5,864 bases of DNA from Pseudomonadota bacterium (GTDB taxonomy: Bacteria; Pseudomonadota; Gammaproteobacteria; Burkholderiales; Burkholderiaceae_B), in NCBI GenBank assembly GCA_023389535.1, contig JAEWEH010000007.1:1-5864 (forward strand), written 5' to 3'. The notes under the pieces were generated by a model, which saw only the letters and a program-made list of their open reading frames with translations, was not told the origin of the DNA and ran no database searches. Both the position numbers and the translations under genes were made by a program. Shown in pieces: positions 1 through 5,864 of the stretch; positions within the stretch are counted from its first letter, which is position 1, and every line of letters starts with the position of its first letter.

Positions 1-139
1 GTATGTCAGAGGCCGCGTACTGCGCCCTGACTTCTTCATACGACGGTGCGGCCCATGCGCACGCAGGCAGGGCCAATGCCGGTGTCAAAGCCAACAATAA
101 GCGCCAGCCCGCAGTGAATCGCAGTGCTTCCTTCAGCAT
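1..139 (-). CDS. pbpC: Penicillin-binding protein 1C, N-terminal fragment (3' end missing)
   Basis: Only 46 codons plus one base are inside the window. Translation from ATG at 139-137 begins MLKEALRFTAGWRLLLALTP and continues through a hydrophobic stretch (about residues 14-30) to AWAAPSYEEVRAQY. The hydrophobic segment is a signal peptide or membrane anchor. The segment right after it resembles, from memory, the start of Burkholderiales PBP1C proteins, where a similar P-S-x-x-E-V-R motif precedes the LLDRHG-type region and the transglycosylase domain; neither of those is visible here. PBP1C is a class A penicillin-binding protein of the inner membrane that polymerises peptidoglycan on its periplasmic side. 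Position strongly supports the call: the ATG lies 2 bases after the A2M stop, matching the known A2M-pbpC pairing. No promoter or terminator lies between the two genes, so co-transcription is likely. No catalytic motif can be checked. An alternative is some other exported protein. Confidence 0.75.
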   Translation of the reverse strand, partial: MLKEALRFTAGWRLLLALTPALALPACAWAAPSYEEVRAQYAASDI

Positions 140-141
140 TT

Positions 142-3100
142 TTATTCCGTTCCCGCAGCCTGGACCAGGAACGTATCCAAATTCGGCAATTCGCCATAGA
201 CGTCCGGCTGGTACATCGCTTCGATGCGTGTGGGAGGCAACTGGAAGCGGCCTACGGTATTCAGGCGAACCGTATATTCCACCGTCGTCGAGCCCGTCGG
301 CAGATAATCATAATAGGCCCGATAGGCCTCGAAGCCGCGCTCCGCATAAATGGGCCTGCGCCAGGGCTCGGAGTCGTATTCAGCTTGGGTGGCGATAGAG
401 GAATCGCGGCCCAACCCGCCGCCCAATATACTGGCGCCGGCGGGAATGGGGTCGCTCAAGACCGCCCATACCGTTGGTGTGTTAGCCTGGATATCGAGTC
501 TGACCCGGTACACATCTCCCGGTGACCACCTTCCGGGCACAGCCTGCGAAACCGGCGTGATCCTGCGCTGCAACTGATAGCCAGCGGCAATCGGCCCCAG
601 TACGGGCACGGCGGCCAGCGAGCGTACCGTGGCCCAAGCGGTACCCTGGCCCCTTTGCTGCAGGTGCAATGTGTCGGATGGCGCTACTGCCCACGGCAGA
701 AAGTAATCATGCGCGCGTACCCCCTGCCGGCTTACCGCGTCGGCCCAATGCAGGATCTGCGTCTTGTCGCTCTCTTCTGTACTGAGTTCGACCATGCCGC
801 TTACCGGCGCGCGTTCATAGGTCCGGGCAAATTTCTCCATGGCCAGGCTTCCCAGGAGATTGGCCGTGGTGGTGCGCCAGGCTCCGTTACGCTGCACACC
901 GAGCAGGCCTTGCGCCAAGCGCGGCATGTCTTCCTTCCATTGCGGCTGGTCGCTGACAGTCAGCATCAGCTTCGCCGCATTGCTCTCGCGGCTGGCCATC
1001 AACCACCATGCATCGTTCAGAGCCTCGGTGCCAAACACCAACTGCGTTCCCTGACTGTCCATGCGCGCCAGCAAAATACCCCGGGCTCGCTCCATTTGCG
1101 TTTCCCGTTGAGCGATGCCGCGCACGCGCTGCAATACCGCCAGCCAGTCAATCACCGCCGATGTCGTCCAGCGGTCCGGCGCGATGACGATGCTGGTCAG
1201 CATACGCGGTTTGACCAAGCCATAACGCGACAAGGCCTCCAGCGCCATCAGCTTGCGGGCGTCCAGATCGCGCTGCGGCGCCCAGCGCTGCCGGGTAAGT
1301 TTACCTTCCACGAAGGCCAGCAGGCCTCGCGTCATGGCATCCTTCGCCTGGGCGGGCAGAGCGAATGGCAGGCCAAGGGACTGCGCTTCGTGGCTGGCGG
1401 CAAGCAGATAGGCGGTCAGCACCTCGCTGCCTTGCGCGGACCCAGCCTGGGCTGTCGGAAAGTATGCGGCCAAACCGTCTTCGTCCAGATAATCGGGCAG
1501 ACGGTGCATCAAATCATCCCATTCCCCGGCGCTGCGCAAGCCTATCGCCTTGGAACCCAGTTGTTCCAGGCAAGTGTAGGGATAGGCCTTGAACCATTCC
1601 CGCACACCCGGCGAGCCGCCGCCCAGCGATGACTGCACGTGGACTTGCAAGCCGCCGCGTGGCGTTCCGTTCGCATCGGGTAAAGCACCCGGCGGCGGCG
1701 CAACCGGCAGGCTGACAGCGGGCTCGTCCGACTTCAGCGCCAACAGCGTGGCCTGCCTCGTTCGCAACGGCACCGCCGGCAATAGGCGCTGCGTGAATGC
1801 CAGCTTATCGAAGGTGTAACGGCCTTGGGCCGAGTTCGCCGGAGTTTCCGCACCGCTGCCGAGCTCACGCGCTTCCAGCGTCCAGGACAACGTGGCCGTC
1901 CCATTGAACGAGTTGCTTTCGGGCGCAGTCACCGGCCAGGTGACTGTATGCGCCGAACCTGCCGTCAGTTCGACATCCTGTGCGGGAAGACTATGGATGG
2001 GCACGCCCTGGCCACGATACGCCGCCCCGACTTCCAGGCGCATGTCGCGCTGGGTCGCATTGCGCACAGTCACTGCCGCCTGATAATGGTCGCCTTCTCG
2101 GACCATGGCCGGCAATCCGGAAATCACTTGCAAATCTTGCGTGCTGACGATGCTGGTGGAGCCCGTGCCGAAACGCTCCGCGCCCAGGTCCGCCACCGCC
2201 ACCAGCTTGAATCGGGTAATCGCATCATTCAAAGGCACCGTGATGGTGGCCTTGCCGTCTGCGTCGAGCTGTAGCGACGGCTCCCATAACAGCAAAGTGT
2301 CGAGCAGCTCCCGCGTGGGACTCTTGCCGCCGCCGCCACCTGCAGGCAAGGCTTTACGGCCGTAATGGCGCCGACCGACGACTTCCATTTGCGCCGTTGC
2401 GGTCTCGACACCATAGCTGCGTAGCTGCCTCATGGCGGAAAGCAAATCCCAGCTTGGATTGGGCGCGAGTTCCAACAGCGCCTGATCCACCGCAGCAAAC
2501 GCCACGGTAGCGTGCGCCGCGGGCTTGCCGTCGGGTGTCGTAACCCGTATTTCAACCTTGGCGTGATCGCGTATCTGGTACGAGGTTTTGTCTGCGCTTA
2601 CGCTTACCATCAGACTGTCGGACTCATCGGCAACGCGGATCTCGGTCAAGCCATAGCGAAACGCCGGCTTGGCCAGATCGATGAAAGCAGTGGGTGCCGG
2701 AACCTCTTTGCCGGACTGCTTGTAGGCGTCGAGCCAGGAGCCCGGCTGCTGCCATCCCCAACTGAAGAATGAATACCAGGGCACTTCATATAGCCGGCCG
2801 CGCAAAGCCAGCACTGACACGTAGACATTCGGCCCCCAGTGGGCTTGCACCGGCAACTCGATGACCGGGTCCGTTCCTTCGAGTTCGACCACATGGGTCT
2901 CCAGCACGCCTTCGCGTTCTACCGCGACCAGGGCCGTGGCGCTGCGAAACGGCATGCGGACCTGGAACTGCGCCGTTTCCCCCGGTTTCCAGGTTTTTTT
3001 AGCCGGAATGACATCGATGCGGTCATCGTTCTCGCCGCCGAACCAGAGCTCGTCCGCGCCACTGACCCACACCGTGGACGCGGCCCGGGACACGCGCCCC

Positions 3101-5864
3101 GCTTCATCTTGTACATTGGCCACCAGCTGGATGGACCCCGGATCGTCGAGTGCAATATCGCATTCCAGTAGGCCGCGCGCATCCGTGCGGCCTTCGCACA
3201 GCGTCCCCAGGTCGCGGCTTGCGGTGTGATGATCGTAGGCATAGAAACCACCCACCATGCGTTTGCGCGTGGAATAAATCGTACGCATCTGCGCCGTCAC
3301 TGCCATGGGCCTATCGGCCAGCGGTTGTCCGTCCAGCGACAAGGCCAGCGCTTGAACGCGTGTTCCTTTTCCTGCCTGTACCCAACCGCTGGCCCGCAAG
3401 CCCGCTTGCACGTTGGCCGGCCACACCGGTACGGAGTGCGCCAAGGTCTGGATCTGGCCGTTGGGGTCAGCGAAGCTGGCTTCAAACAGCAAACTTTGCG
3501 GCCGGTCGATGGCCGGCAGCTTTTCTATCGACAAACGCCCGCCGCCCTGCTTGTCGAGCACCACAGGCTGCTTGTCCAGGAATAATGCCTGCTTGTCGTT
3601 CGCCCCTTCGCCTACGCCCTGCGTGGCCTGATCATCATCCTCGTCGGGATCGGGCGCATGGAAAACGTAATCGTCGTATTCGGGAAATTCGACGGCGCGC
3701 TGGCGCACCACGCCCGAAAGTGAAACCGGCAAGCGGCCCGCCGGCCCTCCCGACACATAGGACACTTGTATATCGGCCCGCACGTTCTCAGGCGCCACCA
3801 ATGGCGTGCCGTGATCCGCGCCGATGACCTGCAAGCGTCCGGTCAGCAAGGGCAGCTTGAACTCTTCCACCCGGAATTCCGAGCCGCCGTACCCATTGCC
3901 TTCGGCATCGACCAAAGTGGTGTTATAGACGCCCAAGGTGGCGGTCTTGGGGATGGCGTAGCTGCTGACGGCAGACAAGCCGCCCGTAGGCGTGGGCGTC
4001 CAGGCCAAGGGCAACTCGATACGCTGGCCCGAACCTTGATGCTCGATCAGCAACTTGTCGGGCCGGCTGCCCGAAGGCGGCGGCACTTGCAGCCCTTCCC
4101 GCGTCTGGACGCGCAGATAGTGCTTCATCGACAGCGTCTCGCCGGCGCGCAACAGCGAGCGGTCCATGACCGTGTGCGCCGCAACGGTGGGCGTGGGTCG
4201 CGTATCGACAGGCACATTGAAGCGCCAGGATTCTATGCCCCGGTTCCAGGTCGAAAAGGCGAAGGAGAAATCGTCCTTGCCATGGGCCAGGGGATGATCG
4301 GCCGCGATGCGCGCTGACACAAACAGGCCAGACAAACCGGTATCTTCACAATAATCGGCCGCATCCAGCGTTTGCCGGGCGTGCCATATCCCGTCCGCGC
4401 CGGTCTTGCCTTGGGCAAGCGGCTTTCCCGAGCAGTCCAGCACTGCAATGGAGGCGCCCTCTACCACTTGGCCATCATCCAGCGTCGTCACCCAAGCCAT
4501 GACGTCGTCTCGGCCGCGCTTGATATGCACCCCCAGATTCGTCACCAGCGCCGTACTGCGGACGTACATGGGACCACCCGATTCCAGCAAGGACCCGCCC
4601 AGCCGCGCAGACGCTATCTCCAGTACATGAAAGCCCGGCTCGGACATGGGCACCCCAATGACTTCGAATGGTCGCGGGTCATCGGTGGAAATCCCCGGCA
4701 GCGCCAGCTCATGGACACGCGGCACGCCCTTGAGCGCCGAAAATCCCCGCGTATCCAGCATAGGTTGGTCTTCCGAGCGCAAAGGCCGGTCCGCCATGAC
4801 GTCTTTCAGCTGATTGGCGGTCAGACGGCTGTTCTCCAATCGCTGTACTCGGGCGTACCAGCGCAAGACCTCGAGGTCATCCCGAGTGGTGTAATCCTTG
4901 ATGCTGCCCGCGGAAACTTTAAGGTCCGCCGTACGCAGGCTCGGCTCCACATTGCGTACGGTCAAAGGCACGGCAGGAGGAGCATCGGTTTCGTCGCCTT
5001 CGGCCGGCGCGTTGGCAAAGCGCTCTATCACGCCAAAAGGCGCAGCGGCGAACTTGGCCAACGGAGGAAATGCCGCCGTCTGGATCTCCAGTGGAAACTG
5101 GTCGGCATTGGCCAGCCCGCGTCCGGCATCATCCTGCAGGCCGTCAGGCAGCATAAGCGTGAGCTTCGCCAGCTCTGGAAACGGCCCCTGAAATGAAACC
5201 CTGGTCATCCCACCGCGATAGCTATCCTGCGCGTCGATCGATGGCTGCAATTCCCCCGTGGGCGTCTTTAGCCTGAGCTTCGCGGCCTGTTCGCGCTCCA
5301 CCGGAGCGGAAAATTCCACGGCCACAGATGAAACCGGCGTGCAAGGCAGGCCCGCGCGCTCGCGCAGGCAGGTAAAGCTGGCGGTGAAAGGCTTGCGCAC
5401 CGCGTAATCCAGGACTTGGGCCTTATCATTGGCGACAGCGGGCCGCCCGGGCATCGCGGGCGTCGCAACGCCCGGCCCCACCCGCAGCCGCACACTGGCC
5501 TCGGCCGGCAGCCGGCGCTTGCACTGCAGCAGTTGGGTGGCGGGCGTGTCCCAGGTGTCGGCCATGGAAAAATAGGTCGCGCGCAATATGTCGTTGCGGT
5601 CCTCACCGGTGATCAACCGGACGGGCACCGACTCGCCCAGCCCCTGCACGGTGCAGTGGACATGCGCCAGGATACTGGCCGGATCCACATCGCCATTGAA
5701 GCGCAACAGGAATACCTGATCCTCGTCTATCGTTTCGCCATACGGCTGATGGCTGCTGAGTACCGGGCCGCCGGTACTAAACGAAAAGCGCATCTTGCCA
5801 GTGATGGCCTGGTTATCCAAGCTGCGAAAGTCAGGCCTGGCGGTGACTACGCACTGTACCCCTG
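142..5864 (-). CDS. Alpha-2-macroglobulin family protein with thioester (5' end missing)
   Basis: This is a periplasmic protease-trapping protein of the bacterial A2M family (relative of E. coli YfhM). Known mechanism: a protease cuts the bait region, the protein changes shape, and an internal Cys-Gln thioester bonds covalently to the attacker. The frame is open from the window edge to TAA at 144-142, giving at least 1906 residues (residue 1 = codon 5862-5860). The apparent TTG start at 5820 is not credible because 14 further in-frame codons precede it; probably about 100 or more residues, including the export signal, lie outside. Approximate domains: N-terminal macroglobulin-like region 1-430; bMG3-like 435-545; MG2-like 560-680 (MDRSLLRAGETL at 566); acidic linker 725-775; further MG domains to about 1070; bait-region domain 1075-1195; A2M core domain 1189-1260; thioester domain about 1400-1725 with CLEQ at 1431-1434; C-terminal bMG10-like domain 1735-1895. 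It is longer than E. coli YfhM (about 1650 residues). No frameshift or stop is seen. Family assignment is very sure; domain borders are estimates. Confidence 0.95.
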   Translation of the reverse strand, partial: GVQCVVTARPDFRSLDNQAITGKMRFSFSTGGPVLSSHQPYGETIDEDQVFLLRFNGDVDPASILAHVHCTVQGLGESVPVRLITGEDRNDILRATYFSMADTWDTPATQLLQCKRRLPAEASVRLRVGPGVATPAMPGRPAVANDKAQVLDYAVRKPFTASFTCLRERAGLPCTPVSSVAVEFSAPVEREQAAKLRLKTPTGELQPSIDAQDSYRGGMTRVSFQGPFPELAKLTLMLPDGLQDDAGRGLANADQFPLEIQTAAFPPLAKFAAAPFGVIERFANAPAEGDETDAPPAVPLTVRNVEPSLRTADLKVSAGSIKDYTTRDDLEVLRWYARVQRLENSRLTANQLKDVMADRPLRSEDQPMLDTRGFSALKGVPRVHELALPGISTDDPRPFEVIGVPMSEPGFHVLEIASARLGGSLLESGGPMYVRSTALVTNLGVHIKRGRDDVMAWVTTLDDGQVVEGASIAVLDCSGKPLAQGKTGADGIWHARQTLDAADYCEDTGLSGLFVSARIAADHPLAHGKDDFSFAFSTWNRGIESWRFNVPVDTRPTPTVAAHTVMDRSLLRAGETLSMKHYLRVQTREGLQVPPPSGSRPDKLLIEHQGSGQRIELPLAWTPTPTGGLSAVSSYAIPKTATLGVYNTTLVDAEGNGYGGSEFRVEEFKLPLLTGRLQVIGADHGTPLVAPENVRADIQVSYVSGGPAGRLPVSLSGVVRQRAVEFPEYDDYVFHAPDPDEDDDQATQGVGEGANDKQALFLDKQPVVLDKQGGGRLSIEKLPAIDRPQSLLFEASFADPNGQIQTLAHSVPVWPANVQAGLRASGWVQAGKGTRVQALALSLDGQPLADRPMAVTAQMRTIYSTRKRMVGGFYAYDHHTASRDLGTLCEGRTDARGLLECDIALDDPGSIQLVANVQDEAGRVSRAASTVWVSGADELWFGGENDDRIDVIPAKKTWKPGETAQFQVRMPFRSATALVAVEREGVLETHVVELEGTDPVIELPVQAHWGPNVYVSVLALRGRLYEVPWYSFFSWGWQQPGSWLDAYKQSGKEVPAPTAFIDLAKPAFRYGLTEIRVADESDSLMVSVSADKTSYQIRDHAKVEIRVTTPDGKPAAHATVAFAAVDQALLELAPNPSWDLLSAMRQLRSYGVETATAQMEVVGRRHYGRKALPAGGGGGKSPTRELLDTLLLWEPSLQLDADGKATITVPLNDAITRFKLVAVADLGAERFGTGSTSIVSTQDLQVISGLPAMVREGDHYQAAVTVRNATQRDMRLEVGAAYRGQGVPIHSLPAQDVELTAGSAHTVTWPVTAPESNSFNGTATLSWTLEARELGSGAETPANSAQGRYTFDKLAFTQRLLPAVPLRTRQATLLALKSDEPAVSLPVAPPPGALPDANGTPRGGLQVHVQSSLGGGSPGVREWFKAYPYTCLEQLGSKAIGLRSAGEWDDLMHRLPDYLDEDGLAAYFPTAQAGSAQGSEVLTAYLLAASHEAQSLGLPFALPAQAKDAMTRGLLAFVEGKLTRQRWAPQRDLDARKLMALEALSRYGLVKPRMLTSIVIAPDRWTTSAVIDWLAVLQRVRGIAQRETQMERARGILLARMDSQGTQLVFGTEALNDAWWLMASRESNAAKLMLTVSDQPQWKEDMPRLAQGLLGVQRNGAWRTTTANLLGSLAMEKFARTYERAPVSGMVELSTEESDKTQILHWADAVSRQGVRAHDYFLPWAVAPSDTLHLQQRGQGTAWATVRSLAAVPVLGPIAAGYQLQRRITPVSQAVPGRWSPGDVYRVRLDIQANTPTVWAVLSDPIPAGASILGGGLGRDSSIATQAEYDSEPWRRPIYAERGFEAYRAYYDYLPTGSTTVEYTVRLNTVGRFQLPPTRIEAMYQPDVYGELPNLDTFLVQAAGTE
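145..154 (-). promoter_or_regulatory. Shine-Dalgarno-like site for pbpC
   Basis: On the minus strand the last A2M codons read GGGAACGGAA just before TAAAAATG. The GGAA at 148-145 sits 5 bases before the pbpC ATG (139), and a second purine block, GGGAA, ends 10 bases before it. The site overlaps the A2M coding end, so a ribosome finishing A2M would be placed to restart on pbpC (translational coupling, inferred). The match to the consensus is moderate. Confidence 0.5.
1561..1572 (-). other. Thioester motif CLEQ of the A2M protein
   Basis: Codons TGC CTG GAA CAA encode Cys1431-Leu-Glu-Gln1434 (numbered from the first complete codon at 5862), within the context YPYTCLEQLGSKAIGL. In A2M and complement proteins the Cys side chain and the Gln side chain form the reactive internal thioester that couples to the trapped protease. 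Both required residues and the preceding aromatic-proline flank are intact, so the protein is predicted to be an active thioester type, unlike YfaS-type bacterial A2Ms that lack this motif. Confidence 0.93.
2281..2388 (-). other. Bait-like segment of the A2M protein
   Basis: Between the bait-region domain (core ATVAFAAVDQALLEL) and the conserved LLLWEPSLQLDADG start of the next A2M core domain lies a low-conservation stretch, residues about 1159-1194. It contains GRRHYGRKALPAGGGGGKSP. The basic residues followed by five consecutive glycines make a flexible, exposed segment that trypsin-like enzymes could cut. By position this corresponds to the bait where proteases cleave bacterial A2M. The function is inferred from position and composition; exact limits are uncertain. 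Confidence 0.6.
3538..3600 (-). repeat. Three in-frame 21-base repeats (7-residue DKQ units) in A2M
   Basis: The coding strand carries three consecutive 7-codon units: NDKQALF, LDKQPVV and LDKQGGG (residues 755-775). On the plus strand the core CTGCTTGTC recurs at 3547, 3568 and 3589, exactly 21 bases apart. The DKQ codons are identical in all three units (GAC AAG CAG), while the remaining positions differ. The repeat directly follows an acidic stretch containing DPDEDDDQ (3651-3628). Together they look like a flexible linker or surface loop between macroglobulin-like domains. No function can be assigned from sequence alone. Confidence 0.75.

Noticed and set aside
3..398. Plus-strand open frame of 131 codons across the A2M/pbpC junction
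   Set aside because: It overlaps the pbpC start and the A2M 3' end on the opposite strand, both of which have far better coding evidence.
655..1632. Plus-strand open frame of 325 codons
   Set aside because: It lies entirely antisense to the thioester and C-terminal region of the A2M gene. Its translation is rich in Arg, His, Gln and Pro, as expected for a GC-rich shadow frame, and shows no recognisable domain.
2989..3000. T7 run on the plus strand as a possible terminator
   Set aside because: It lies within an intact coding region, no plus-strand gene precedes it, and I see no GC-rich hairpin directly upstream.
2994..3003. Programmed -1 frameshift site at the A7 run
   Set aside because: The frame phasing (GCT AAA AAA ACC) does not match the X XXY YYZ slippery pattern, and the zero frame continues into conserved A2M domains.
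4372..5196. Plus-strand open frame of 274 codons
   Set aside because: Antisense to the N-terminal half of the A2M gene, with a low-complexity Arg/His/Gln-rich translation, no domain and no convincing ribosome-binding context.
1..5864. Mobile element, CRISPR array, tRNA or a new defence system
   Set aside because: Both strands are accounted for by two ordinary adjacent genes. I found no inverted terminal repeats, spaced direct repeats, RNA gene signatures or compositional break.

Overview
The window is almost entirely one very large gene on the minus strand. It encodes a thioester-containing bacterial alpha-2-macroglobulin (A2M) family protein. Two bases after its stop codon lies the first part of a second minus-strand gene, which I read as penicillin-binding protein 1C (pbpC). 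Both genes are cut by the window edges: the A2M gene lacks its 5' end (beyond base 5864) and pbpC lacks nearly everything after its first 46 codons (beyond base 1).

Organism: the DNA is GC-rich with a proteobacterial style of codon use. The long protein, its CLEQ thioester flanks and its C-terminal domain resemble, from memory, A2M proteins of Betaproteobacteria, most likely Burkholderiales of the Alcaligenaceae/Bordetella type. This is inference without a search. Nothing suggests mobile DNA: I see no insertion sequence, tRNA, CRISPR array, integrase or base-composition break.

Layout in transcription order, right to left: 5864-142, A2M gene, at least 1906 codons with no internal stop. It contains N-terminal macroglobulin-like domains, an MG2-type domain around 4185-3825, an acidic linker with a 3 x 7-residue repeat (about 3690-3538), a bait-like segment (2388-2281), the thioester CLEQ (1572-1561) with its alpha-helical domain, and a C-terminal bMG10-like domain (about 670-145). 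A Shine-Dalgarno-like stretch (154-145) inside the last A2M codons and a 2-base gap lead directly into pbpC (139-1). There is no gene-free stretch longer than 2 bases.

How they work together: A2M-pbpC pairing is a known arrangement in bacteria (yfhM-pbpC in E. coli). The accepted hypothesis is periplasmic defence: the A2M covalently traps foreign proteases that breach the outer membrane, while PBP1C helps repair peptidoglycan. The window fits this known system. I found no evidence for a new system, only some local features of the A2M protein worth a second look.
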